Assembly (NCBI GenBank): GCA_028023455.1
Contig: JAQFVV010006547.1
Location: 558,001 to 622,000, forward strand
DNA from: Epiperipatus broadwayi
Lineage: Eukaryota > Onychophora > Udeonychophora > Euonychophora > Peripatidae
Length of the DNA: 64,000 nt
Direction of reading: 5' to 3'
Within the stretch, counting starts at the first letter, position 1. The number at the start of each line of letters is the position of its first letter. Both the position numbers and the translations under genes were made by a program. The notes under the pieces are model-generated. The model worked only from the letters and a program-made list of their open reading frames with translations, was not told where the DNA came from and searched no databases. Below, one piece after another: positions 35,360-47,486 of the stretch.

Positions 35360-35960
35360 CACTACAGTACCAATAATTGTGAATGTGGAAGAACATATAT
35401 TGGTGAGACCAGTCATCCCATTGAAAAGCACTTGCAAAAACACAAACTGATGATAAGAAGACAGAAAACAGATGTCTCTAAAGTAGCAGACCATGTATGT
35501 ACCAATGAACATATGTTCAATTGGGAAAATAAAAAAAAAATATTGGATAGATAAGAAAAGGTGCAAGAAGAAAATTTAAAGAAACTGCTCACATGACAAT
35601 GGCAAAAAATCCCACAAGCCAAACTAATATAACTATACACAATGTATGGAAAACACTAATTAACTTTGCTCTTAGGAAAAAGTGAAGAAATTAGGATGAC
35701 TCAGTTGGTTAGAGTGTTACCTTAAAATTCAAAACTCAAGAATCTAAGGATCTAGGTTTGAATATTATGCTAGTACTGTCACAAGTCAAGAAGAGGGGAG
35801 AATAATACTTCTTGAAATGTTGTGCATACACTAACCTGTTTGATGTGCTATTATTAACAGATGAATGTATTTGGAATATTTAAATAAACTTAAATTTTTC
35901 TAAAGACATTGAATACACATATTAGATGATGGAAATAGTTTAATATAAAAATACAACTAA
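35360..35960 (+). pseudogene. Penelope-like GIY-YIG fragment, right arm of an inverted pair
   Basis: The plus-strand frame near 35,365-35,560 reads NNCECGRTYIGETSHPIEKH, then HKLMIRRQKTDVSKVADHVC, then NEHMFNWENKKKILDR. This is a better-preserved GIY-YIG domain with YIG intact, and homologous to the left arm. It continues through EENLKKLLT-like and WQKIP segments, a decayed tRNA-like part (box A TGACTCAGTTGG at 35,697-35,708, weak box B near 35,756) and the same tail to about 35,960. The two arms face each other 5' to 5' with a spacer of about 125 bp. Confidence 0.82.
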
Positions 35961-37588
35961 AACACCATCATCAACAAACCTTCAGGAAAACAGGTTGACA
36001 TATGCTTATATAAATGGTCCTTTCTATGTTTGTTTGTTGTTGTTTTTTTTTGCAAATGTTGAATTTTACAAAATTTATTATAAATATAAATAATTATGAA
36101 AAATATATTTATTTATTCACTTTCAAAATTTATTATGAAAGTATAAAACATTTTGCATGTGATTTCTGCAATGAATGATGGGGATTTACAATCGAAGCAT
36201 TGGGTAAGAACAAAATTAATTTTCAACAAATGAAAATTAAGTATTACAATATATCACAAGAGATGTTTGATATGGCATGAGACAGACAAAAATAAAAGTT
36301 TTATTCATTTAGATATTACGTTTTTGTGCTTTATATATATATATATATATATTAGGAATTGTTCATAAAAGCTTTTTTAGGAAGTCAGGTTTGAATAAGA
36401 AGAGACTTCTGCAATGAAATAAAACTTAATAATTGTGATTCATTTATTTTTTTCTGTTTCACACATTTTATTGTTGTAGCTGTAAATATTGATATGCTAT
36501 ATAAATTGTGTTAGGGGAGACGGGGACGACGTTGACTGACTATCTTATTTTCAGACAGATACCGTTATCACTCAATTACGTATACCTTTATATATATCTA
36601 ATTTATGTGTATACACATAAGTGAGTGTCCATAGTAACATGTAAGTAATAATATTCGATATAAGACAAACCTAATTAGAAACAACAGTAAAAGTAATTTA
36701 AGAGTTGTGTAGGGAATAGAAAGTTGAGAAGTAAAACATTAATGTTATGATTAATATATATCTAATAAGCAATGCAACTGATGAAATGAATGAACATATG
36801 GGCAAATAATTGAATTCAATTAAAAATAACATTTTGTTTGACTATGTTGATTTTAATTCAATAAGTCTGTTGTTTTATTTTAATAAAAATGCATTAGACC
36901 TTTTAGGGTTTTTTTTTTTTAATTCATTATTTGCGATATTCTTTTTTTAAATAGGAAGGAACTTTATCATTTCCATTACTATTAATTTGTATCCAAGTTC
37001 ATGAGAGCAATTTACCTGTATTTTGTCTTTGTTTTAAATATCAAAATTAGATAATCACTTTTAAGGTCAACCTATTTCCTGTTTCATGAGTAAAATGATG
37101 GCAGTCTTCCAAAGATTGCATGACTAGATTGACTTCTGTTGACATTTAAACACATTATGGGCCACAATTGGCAGCTTTTAAACAATGAATAGGACACAAG
37201 TACTTTGCCCTATGCAACTATTTCCATACTTTATGCTCCAGTGGAGCTGAAGTTATAGCAAAGAGCAGTTGAAGTAAATTGTAGATTCTCTCTGCAAATC
37301 CATTAATGTATCTTAAATATATATATATTAATTTTACAGTCTATTGAACGTAGATAGTTTGCAAAATATTGTTACTATGACTTCTATATTGTTTTTTAAG
37401 GAGGAGAGACTGATTAAAATCTTTCTTAAGGGACCCATAACGATATACACACATACTATGTATATTTTTACATTAATCTTTTTTTGCTTTGTTCGTGCAC
37501 ACATATATTTATATATGCACACATAAATCTGTCTTTTTATGTAATTTGGCTTAATCATTAAAATGATCATAGTTTTAAACTACTTTTT
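35961..37588. other. AT-rich spacer
   Basis: It holds a (TA)n run near 36,332-36,350 and a short GC-richer patch near 36,510-36,550. No gene or recognised repeat. Confidence 0.55.
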
Positions 37589-37589
37589 G

Positions 37590-37705
37590 TTGATTATATA
37601 AGTGATTCGAACTCAGACTTTCACACGACTCTCAACTCTCCCAGCCATCTCATATTGCTGACCCACCTGATCACACACATGTTAAAAAGATAAATAGTGC
37701 TCATT
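37590..37705 (-). repeat. Another copy of the tRNA-like module of the 24/28-kb short repeat
   Basis: The minus-strand order is 'TTTTTAACATGTGTGTGATC', 'GGTGGGTCAGCAATATGAGA', 'GAAAGTCTG', then box-B-like GAGTTCGAATC. It parallels 27,930-28,025 ('TTTTTCACATG', 'GTCAGTTATATTGG', 'GAAAATCTG', GGTTCAAATCC). The hammerhead-like part is not present on this copy. Confidence 0.6.
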
Positions 37706-38499
37706 TATTCATTATGTTTTTTTTTTTTTTTGTTTTTTTAAAGGTGGTTATTGTATTTGGTTGCCATGAAAGAATTTTGACTAAACTTAATGCTCACTGA
37801 ACTTTGCTATATGTTTAATGTAAAAACAATTACTTAATTCGAAATCAAAGGCACATGAGGGGAAAAAATGTACAAATTAAGCAATATTGTGAGTAGTTTG
37901 AATCACCTTAAAATGTTTACTATACAGTTTCATGATAAATAAAAAATGAAATAATTTTTTTAAAAATATTAATAAGGATTAGTAAAAAAAATATCTAATA
38001 GTAACAATTTTTGTTTCTATTTTTTTTATTTATTGTAATTACACATATGTCATTATCTGAATCTATAAGAATATTATATAAATATAGACTTCTATAATGT
38101 ATATTGCTTTTAGTTCCCATTTATCATTTTCTGTAAAAATTATTTTTTTATTTATTAATGAGATCATTATACATATATCACAGGTCTTTTGTTTTGTATC
38201 AATTTAAAAATTTATTTTCATTTATAAAAAAATGTAATGTGAGAAAATGTATTTTGACTTTTCTATCTTAACTGTATTGACAACTTATTTTTTACTCTTT
38301 TTTGCTATTACTTGGATAGGACTTAAAACAAAAGATTTTGTTAAGAGCACTTTATTCACCTATTTTATGGAATGCCATAATTTCAATGGATATGTTCTTC
38401 AGTTTGCTGTATTTACTATTGGAAAGATATGTAAGTAAAAGTTAAGAAGTTTAGAGATGATTTTAATTATATATTTAAAAACTATTGTTTAGCATAATC
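37706..38499. other. AT-rich spacer
   Basis: The 63-codon frame at 38,247-38,438 looks membrane-like and is followed by a GTAAGT donor-like hexamer. There is no acceptor of quality and no homology that I recognise, so it is not called as an exon. Confidence 0.5.
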
Positions 38500-39340
38500 A
38501 TCATCAGCAACTACTTGTGCCTGAGTATGGCTATTCCAGCTCCAATAGAGAGGGGGAAAGATTGAACAAAAGAAAATACTGTACTGAAGATTCGATTAGA
38601 AGTAATTATTCTAATCAATTTATGAACCACAAATATTCTGCTTTATTTGATATATATAAAACAATGCCATCTTTTAACTTCGTTTTGCAGAAAACCTTTT
38701 TTGTTGAAATGCTTTAGCACTGAGACAAATGATAGATCTTATTACTCTATTGTCTGCCATATCTTCCCAATGAAATAATCATTATTGCACTTCTTTAGAA
38801 AGTCTTTCAGGTTACCTTTTAAGAAATTTTTTTGTTTATTAATTTCACGTTCCAACCTAAAGAAAATATGATTTTACAATAGTGGACTTTATAATATCAT
38901 ATCCAACAAATTGAAGAATTTCTTAATTGGTCGTATGATCTTGCTATTAAAATTTTATTGAGAGTTCATAAATGAAATTTGTGTAATACCTTTATATTAC
39001 CTTAATGGCATATCTATATCTCTACAGTAAATTATGTAAAATAACATTTATGTACAATTAATTTAGTTGCATTTGTTATCTCACTATAATGAAATACTCC
39101 ATCTCTTAACTTGTTAAAAGCAGCAGTAGCATATTGGAATCTGTGCTCCATCTTATCATCCAAGTCTTTGTTTCTATTTAAAAATCTACAAATACATTTA
39201 AATTGATTTATATTCTCAAATTGATAATTATCTAATTTAAAAGTTGCTGAAGATTTTTCTATCACCCCTTTCTGATAAAGATCTTGATTTCTTTGAATAT
39301 TAATTAAATGATAAAAGATCACACAACCATGGAACACATT
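38500..39340 (-). pseudogene. LINE C-terminal fragment
   Basis: The minus-strand frame 39,337-39,032 contains FENINQFKCICRFLNRNKDLDDKME..., which fits the 'FKYLGS.I....DLD.EI..RI' block after the reverse transcriptase palm. ATAAFNKLRDGVF and ATKLIVHKCYF follow. Downstream in broken frames come 'TLNKILIARSYDQLRN' and 'IIISLGR'-type segments matching the C-terminal 'LRWVGHV..M....LPK' region. It has many stops and lacks the endonuclease and palm. It belongs to the same broad LINE group as the copies at 15-17.7 kb and 58.8-61 kb. Confidence 0.75.
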
Positions 39341-41055
39341 GTAAAACCAGAACCCCTGAAGATAATGTTCTTGTTTTTTTTTTTTAATCAGTTCATATTA
39401 AAAATTTCTCCATCAAACTTTATTACATCAATATACACTCCAAACAAATGAATGTAACAAATGGGAGAATAAAGGAAATGATCACTAAAATGTATTTTTG
39501 CTAAAACAAGATATTTTATTGCCACAGGTCATAATAGGTCTCAAATCACTTCACCATTATTAAAACAATTGAGAGCACAAACTCAAGAAAAATTCATGAT
39601 CAAAGATGTAATTTTTATATTGTTTTTATTGTTTCTATTAATGTATTTGTCTTATTTAACAATAACTCCTGATTAGTAATTGTAATATAAGCTATTGTTA
39701 ATGTTATATATATATTAATAATTTTTAATAGATGTTGTTGCTGAAATATTTTTGTGAATATGGAAATATCTATTCTATTTTATAAAAATCACTTTCAGAT
39801 GATACGGACAATCATAATAAAAATAGTAAACTGTAAATACTTTTTTTTTACTGTTTTCATTGTCACTGTCTATATCATCTGACTGTGAGGTTTCTACAAT
39901 AAAACCAATATTTTCATGTTTTTAAATATATATATATTGTGAGCAATAAAATTTCATTTCAAAGAATTGGCTATATTAATTCAATTCTGTATTAGCAAAG
40001 AAATGACAGTCACACATAAATTTATTTCTGTCTGATTCCAAGTTCTTATATGGAAAACAGAATAAAGTTTCACAGATTTGACATTTGCCCTGTTAAAAAT
40101 CATAATTGGTCTTTTATTCATGTAATTAGCCTCTTAAATTTGAGGTTTATTGCTCACATTAGTACATATTATTTAGTTTGTATAATTTAATTTATATGAA
40201 TACTTATAGAAATGCTATTTGTTGATATGTGAGAAAGTATTATTTTGTAATGAAAATCTGAGATATTTGAAATAAAATCTCACTTTAAATATGTTTTGTG
40301 CTAATTTCAGCTTTATTTTATAATAGTAATATTTGAAGTATTTTGTAGATAGTTTTATGAAGTAGATTTTAAGACACAATATAGTTTTGATAATTTGAAC
40401 CAAATAAGAACATGCTGATAATGTTATTTTTGACAAATTTTATAATAATCTATAAAATTTTATTACTGTTTTGAAAGCAATATGTAAAGAACTTTGCTTT
40501 AGTAATTTTGCAATAAAACTCAGGTGATTTATTATCCAATGATAGGGCAGAAAAAAAAATTCAAGAACTTTTGATTGGATGGATAATCTTGGTAATGTAG
40601 ATTTATTTTAATATCTTGTGACATTTTATGTTGTAAGATAAATGTCAATGTTTGATCTACAATGAGCTTAGTGTACTGAATTAATTACTTAAAAACTATA
40701 ATAATTCCTTGTAGTACTTTTTATTATCTACTTTAAGTAAATTACTTGTATGTAGCACTGTTATTCTGTCAAAATTATTATACTGTAAAAGAGAAAACTC
40801 CATGTTAACATAATGTAAAGTGCTGTACAAACATTCATTTAATGTTTCTTAATATTCTAGAAATATGATGATGATATCATAAGAGTAATTGCCTTATTTA
40901 TTAGGGCTCTACAAGTAATGATATTGAATGTATAATTCTAAGAGTATATATTCTTTGAATTGAACATGTTAGTAGAGGAAGAGTATTAAACTTTAGAAAA
41001 TATACCTATTTAATGTGAACTTGAGCATAGTTTTTCTAAGGAGAAATTGGCCCTT
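39341..41055. other. AT-rich spacer
   Basis: No recognised feature apart from a short (TA)n near 39,927-39,938. Confidence 0.5.
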
Positions 41056-41059
41056 TTAA

Positions 41060-41260
41060 AAGATACTCCAACAAAATATCTTTTTTTTTATTCAACAGCT
41101 ATGACAAAGAATAGAATACAATGGAGAATTACAATTAGTTAACATCCAGAAGAGTTTTAAAAAGAAATGCAGAAGAAAATAGTTAGAAGCTATTTAAGAA
41201 TGATTAAATGCAATGACAAATATATATATATATCTTTGTATTTGTGATTTAGAAATTTAG
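41060..41260 (+). pseudogene. Possible LINE 3'-terminal scrap
   Basis: 'AATACAATGGAGAATTACAA', then 'GAGTTTTAAAAAGAAATGCA' and a 'TTTGTGATTTA' end resemble 17,550-17,715 of the LINE copy ('AATACAGTGGATAACTGTAA', 'GATTTTAAAAAGAAAAG', 'TTTTGTGATTTAC'). The peptide around WRITI fits the end of the LINE protein. The match is short, so confidence is modest. Confidence 0.4.
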
Positions 41261-43140
41261 TTTGCACAATTGTTCCAAAAGTCTATTTTAACTTCTTTTT
41301 CTTTTGTCCCTTTACATTTTTTTTTTTCTGGAGTTATTAATATTTCCCAGTCAAGGTAATGATATATATTTCAAGTTACTTTAATTAAAGGGATAAAATT
41401 AATAATATTACAAACTTTTTATTAGCAAAAAGTAAAATTGAACTAGATAATTGTTTTAGTTAATTAAGCTTTAAAATATAAAATATTTTATTAATGTTAT
41501 TAATATTTTGTTAAAACTAATTATTATATATAATTTTCTAATTACAATTTTTTCCAATTATTTTGTTAGACTTTAACTAATCAAAGACCGATTTTGATTT
41601 AATTATTATCGGTAAATATTTTAAAATTAAAATGGTTTTTATAGTTTAATTTTTTTTCTTTTTAAATCACATTTATCAAAGCATTTATTAATTAATTATT
41701 ATTGGCTATCAGAAAAAAAAAATTGGGGGTAAGATATTGAAAGCAAATCTTAATTTTATTACGATATTAATTAAATTAAATTCGACTGATTTAACTGAAT
41801 TAGCAAACTTTTGTAATTGTTTTTGTTACAACTATTATTGCTGTTATAATAATAATAGCAAACAAACTTGCAGAATTAAATATCTTTTCTTCGTAAATTG
41901 TTTTTATATAATTCTTTTTATATACATATATAGTGTAGTCATTTACAAAGAATATACAGTAAAATTGTACTATGAACATTTTCTCTCTCTATATTTGGAT
42001 TTATACAAAGAGCATAAATGTTTCCATGAACAGTAGAATGACAAGTTTCTGTCACATTTTATGTTATTTATTTACATTTTTATTACAATTTAGATAATTA
42101 ATTTATATGTATATTTTTTTAAAATAAATCACCCTATACAAATTGACCTTAATTCTTATAATAGATTTTGGGGATTTGTAAATGAGGATTAAGCAGGTTG
42201 TGAATTTTTAGAATGGATGAATTTAAATAACATGTATTTATTTTATGATGCTGAGCAAAGAGGAATATTCTATTCAAGCAGATGAGAAATACAACTCCTG
42301 ATTTATATTTAGTTCTCATAGAAAATGATTTATTATTACTGGCTGAATCATTTGTATTTGATTGTTTTCCCATTCACATTACATAAAAACAAGTCTAATA
42401 ACTCTTAAAATCTATATTCATAAAATTGAATGTTATTCTTTTCCAAGATTGAATTTGAGGAAGTGGGGTTGATTGATATATTGGATATTTTGAAAAGAAT
42501 ATTAACTGGTTAACAATTTGACATTTTCTGTTGTTCCATCTGGTGAGATGTTTTGAAAATATTCAATCTTTTTTCTTCAATAAAATATTTATTTAATATT
42601 AAAACTCACTAAGTTAGACTTGATTTTTTTAAAATTTAATTTTGTAAATGAACAATACTCTAAAAAATTACATCGGACATATTTAAATATTTAAAAACTG
42701 ACTTTCAAATCAAACAATGTACCATATATGTCATCAACAAAGTTATTATAAATACTCTTTCAGAAAATGAATAAAATGTTTTTCATTTTGAGTTTTTTTT
42801 AATGTGAATGAATAAAGTTAGATTTATGATGGATACATCAAGTTCTGCTTTAAAATGTAATATTTTCTTTATAACAATTACAATATTTGAAAAAAAATTA
42901 ACATCATGTTGATTCTATCAGATAATGGTGTTACACGTGCCATATTTTTTTGTTACATTATGGATAAGTTTATTAATTTTTATTTCTAAAAATTAAAGAT
43001 AGCTGAATAAATTGAAAATGTACATAGGTATTCTTTTTGTTTTAAATAATGATCAACCAATTAGTGTGTGAAAATAATCAAAAATACTTTATAAACAGGC
43101 TGTTTATTTCAAAATCTTTGCATTAAAATAGGACTAGAAA
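41261..43140. other. AT-rich spacer
   Basis: The 99-codon frame at 41,737-42,036 is rich in N, Y, F and I and has no motif. Nothing else recognised. Confidence 0.5.
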
Positions 43141-43147
43141 AAAGTAA

Positions 43148-43900
43148 ATGCCCAGAAGACATTTTCTTTTGTGTTCCCTTAAATCTAAATTGACTGTTCA
43201 TAATATATTGACTTCTTCAGAAATTTTTTTTTCAAATAAAATGTCAATAAAAGCATTATGGGATTTTCTACATTATAAAAAAATCCAGAGGCTATTATCA
43301 ATTAAAATAATATTAATACAGCATCTTAAAACTGTGAAACAGTCACCCTTTTTTAAAAATAAACCAGGAAAATTTCCTAATGATAATGAATGCAAGAAAA
43401 TTCATAATTTCTCTCTAATTATCTTTTGTTATGGTAGATTTAACAAAGTCATAAAAATAGTTGAGAAAGAGTCTATCCCTTGGGGATATTGAAAGCAGTT
43501 TATTCCAGGTTGGAACAAAATCTTAAATGTTCTCTATAGCCAATTTTTGTTGACCAGTAATGGAAATTGATGACAAACAAATAAAAAAGTCATTGGATGG
43601 TACCAGAAGAGAAAGTAGAAGATCATGGAGAAGCAAAACTTTACATGATCTGGTCATAAGACCTAGTCACTTTTACAAAAGCTCATTAGATGTAATATAA
43701 AGCTATTACTGTTCCTGCTAATGAAATTGCAGTCTTATATGTCAGACATATAAACCCAAGATGGATAGAGTGAGAAAAAGCATGATTAGAACAGAATTGC
43801 AGACTTCACTTTTACTCTGTTTCACTAATGTTAATCTGGTAAAATCTATAAATATTCACAAACTTGAATTTGCCTTTGATTGGAAGTTGCGTCACCTGAA
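43148..43900 (+). pseudogene. LINE fragment: linker between endonuclease and reverse transcriptase
   Basis: The 114-codon frame at 43,148-43,492 ends FNKVIKIVEKESIPWGY and continues past the stop with KQFIPGWNKILNVLYSQF, then a KVIGWYQKRK segment, then SLLQKL. This follows the order 'F...I....ASIPRGYRKSYIPGW..EC..LY..F', 'W...V..LDFTHSSRKAWSLLRKL' found between endonuclease and RT in many arthropod and mollusc LINEs. Several stops and frame changes are present. It differs from the LINE group at 15 kb. The first 80 codons of the open frame are not recognisable. Confidence 0.6.
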
Positions 43901-45560
43901 TGTGTAACATATTGAAATGCTATCAAATCTTCACAGCATTATCTAAACATTTTATAATCATTTCAGTTTGTTTATATTAAGTAAGATTATTTATGCTGTT
44001 TATATGAATAATATTTTTTATACTTTTAAAGATTTGATCATAATTTTCATTGAGAAAAGACTGTTTTGCTTTTTGAATTTATTTGTAAAGTTAGAATGAG
44101 AAAGATTAATAATCCTTTTTGATTTTGTAATAAATTGAAGTGATATTAAGTTTTTAAAGTCACATCTATTTTAAAATCACCTTAGTTTATTTACATTAAT
44201 ATCTCATTATATATGTTTAATTTCAACCAAAAGAATGATGGTTCGTAAATTGTAAAGATTTCACAAGTGTCATTTGTTCAAACATAACAAAGGTAATTTA
44301 AAGTGATCGTGTAACACCTTCCACACACTTAAGATTTGCCCATACATAAATGTTTGGGTTGAAAGAATAGGTAGATTCATTCCATTCTTTCTAAAATACT
44401 ATATCTCGTGTCTGGAAAAATGGAGAGTATTCATTTATAATTTATCTTTAAAGCGCATGTGCATTGGCCTAATCACTAATATTACTATTAAGAAGGATTG
44501 TTTATGTTTTATATATGTATGTTTTTAAAAGTTTGATTCATTAGAGAAAATCTATTGATGCTTTTCAAATTTAGATTTAATGTTAGAGGAGATAGCTTAT
44601 ATTAAAATAAACTGTTTTTCTATAATTTATGAATACATAATGTTTTCAATAAAAATTGAAGTTATATCAAATCTTCAAACTACTTTTTACAAATTTTGTA
44701 CTTCTATTTTATGGTAAAAGGATTATTTATGCTTTTTACTTGCTTTTATTGTTTTCACTACTGAAAGACTAATTATCATATTTTAATCTATTTCAAAAAT
44801 GTCTTATTAATTCCAATATATATATATATACTTGTATAATCCTCATACTTATTTTTTTATTTTGATTTATTGGTTGAAACCAACTTTTGATCCATATTAT
44901 GCAATTAGTTTGAAGATTTATTCCTTTGTTTAGTTACCTTTACTCCAATTTATTTAATAAGAGTGGCTATTGTTAATACGGAAATACACGGAAAATCTAA
45001 AATATGTTAAGTAGACCTATAATTAATAATCTTAATATATATTGTAAAAAAAATTCTAAATGATATCTATTATAATATTCTTAAAAAATATGGAAAAATT
45101 AGGTAAATTTGAGTGAAGTTAACTGGGAAAAAGAGTATACCTTAAAAATGACCATAGATTGTTAACAGAATGTAGGCAGAGATGTATAATGATATATATG
45201 AATATGGAAAATATTTTTGGTTCATACATAAATTAGGATTTATAAAAGAAATGAGTATTTGTAGGATTATTTACATGTTGAAAGACTGCTTATGTTTTTT
45301 TAGTTGAAAGGTAAAGTTAAAATGAGAAAGCTTGCTGTAAACATTTTTTTTTTGTAGCACAATAATCAATTGAATAATATTTTTAATATTGTTGTCAGAG
45401 ATTCCATCATTTCAGTTTGTAACATTGAAAAATATAATGTCTTCAAAGTGCCATTTACAAGTTTTGTAATTGCTTCATATTTTTATGTCAGAATAATTTG
45501 TGAAAGATTTTTTATGCTTTTAAAAATACAATTATAATTTTCATTCATGAAGACAATATA
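43900..45560. repeat. Possible very diverged long-period tandem repeats
   Basis: A recurring order ('CTTCA', 'ATTT.CA.GTTT', then 'GATT.TTTATGCTTTT', then 'ATAATTTTCAT' or similar) appears near 43,920-44,060, 44,655-44,780 and 45,395-45,550, at steps of about 740-770 bp. Identity is low, and AT-rich composition inflates similarity. The call is tentative. Confidence 0.3.
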
Positions 45561-46010
45561 TTTTAAATCATTTTTTAATTTTTTTTTTTTCCACTTTATA
45601 AATATTTCTTATAATATTGGGATTATTGCTTTTAAAACATTTGAGAAATAAATGCTATAATTTTTGTAGGAATTAGATAGAATATAACATACTCCTATTG
45701 ATGATGATCAAATGTTTGCTCTGATGGGAAACTTTACTGGAGTTAATAAACATGCTTTGTAATAATTCATTTAACATATTTATTTTTTGTTAAATTGTTT
45801 TTTTATAGTCATAATTTTTGTAGTCAGGTTGTATTTATATATAAAGTAATAAATAATATTTATGATTTATTGTTATGCATTATATTTGTATAGTGATTTT
45901 TATAGTTATAAAAACATATAAAATTGTTTTTTTTATTATATTTTATTGTTATAATAGAAATGTATCAAATTTTAACAATATATATATATAGATATAAATA
46001 TATAAAAACA
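45561..46010. other. AT-rich spacer
   Basis: No recognised feature. Confidence 0.5.
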
Positions 46011-46014
46011 GACT

Positions 46015-46615
46015 ATGTTTAAACAATACTAATATCAATAATAATCAATAATTTCAATCTGTTGGCAAGGTAACTTTTAAAATAATATCCACCTTTATTT
46101 ATGGCTGAATATGTTTATACATACTCTAAAGATTGCAAAAGTCAGATTATTAATATTAAGAAGTTTAAATAAACTTTATTGAACAGGTAACTATAACCTG
46201 TTCTGAAAGCAGACTAGCAAATAGTCAATTATAACTCAAACAGAACTGAAAGCATGTATTACTTAGATAGTAGAGATAATAATGCTCAATGCTAGATATG
46301 TTTGTAAATGTAAGTACATGAAAGTGGTCCATTCCTAAACAATGTCAGGAATATCAATAATATCAATTTGTTGTCAAAACATCCTTTTTCAATAAGATGG
46401 ATATTCACCTTTATTTATGGATTAATATATTTATATAAAGAGTAAAGATTGCAGCTTGATTAAAGAGAGATTATTAATTCAAAGAAGTTTCAGTAAACTT
46501 CATTAAACCAATGACTATAATCTGTTCTAAAAGTAGACTAACAAATACTTAATTATAACTTTTAAACTGCACTCTAACTATGTATTACTTATATAATAAC
46601 TCTGCACAGCCTCCA
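46015..46615. repeat. Diverged tandem duplication, unit about 310 bp
   Basis: Copy 1 (about 46,015-46,300) and copy 2 (about 46,325-46,615) share in order 'CACCTTTATTTATGG', 'AAAGATTGCA', 'AGATTATTAAT', 'AAGAAGTTT', 'TAAACTT.ATT', 'ACTATAA.CTGTTCT', 'AGACTA.CAAATA', 'TATGTATTACTTA' or near variants. Identity looks like roughly 75-80%. No coding frame. Confidence 0.75.
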
Positions 46616-47140
46616 CAATGAAGCAGCCAATAATATATTACTTGCCAACTGATGAAGAGTTAAAAAGTTTTCACTCTTTGTTTTATTCATTAGATAAGAA
46701 CAGTTTGATATTGTTTTACTGATTAATAATTGGATATCTAGATGGTTTCTCTTTGTAATAAATACTTGAAAGAAAAATCTCTACTTTATTTGGAGCTTGA
46801 AAAATATTCCCAAATTTTGTTCAATTAAGATTCAAAATGCAGATGAGGGATTTATCGGCTGATTAGTTAATTATCACACAATGAGGCCTTCTTAATATAT
46901 AAATAAATGGATCTGATGTTTTTATCATGTGATTATTATTATTTTTGGATTATTTAATGTAATAATTTTTTTATTATTTATAACATTAATAAAAATTTAG
47001 TTATTACAAACATATTTTCTAAGCACATGTTTACTCACATATTGACCAATGTCATTTGTTGACTATGTCAATATGCTATCAATTATTGTTATTTCATATT
47101 ATTACATAAATTGTTGATAGAATTAAAAGCAGAAGCTTTG
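46616..47140. other. AT-rich spacer
   Basis: No recognised feature. Confidence 0.5.
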
Positions 47141-47388
47141 TGATGAAAAACTACCAAGAACTAAAAATGAAAGCCAAATTTTGGTAAATTTTATGAAAAA
47201 TCATATTGTTATTATTATTTTGATTATATGGAACTCATTAAAATTGAGACATGAAATAAATTGTGTTAAGAGCTGTGGTGTGCAATATTAAACAACTACC
47301 AGCGATTAAAAGTTATTCATTGGTCATAATAAACTGACATCAAGTATTTTAACTTGCCTACAGGAAGAAGTCTTACACATATTAATAA

Positions 47389-47486
47389 AACCATACATTT
47401 CTGTCACATCATCTAATGCAGCAATATTACAGTGATTAATGAAAGTGATGTTATTGCTTCATTAGATGTGACAGAAATGTATGGTT
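47389..47486. repeat. Fold-back of PLE reverse transcriptase coding DNA
   Basis: Positions 47,391-47,426 are the reverse complement of 47,451-47,484, apart from a 3-bp insertion and one or two mismatches, with a loop of about 24 bp. The right arm is the coding DNA for ASLDVTEMYGS of the downstream RT frame. An inverted duplicate of the RT's own sequence therefore lies at its 5' edge. Confidence 0.85.

Noticed and set aside
38247-38438. Membrane-like 63-codon frame followed by GTAAGT
   Set aside because: A donor-like hexamer alone is weak in AT-rich DNA. There is no good acceptor or recognised homology, and hydrophobic frames are common here by composition.
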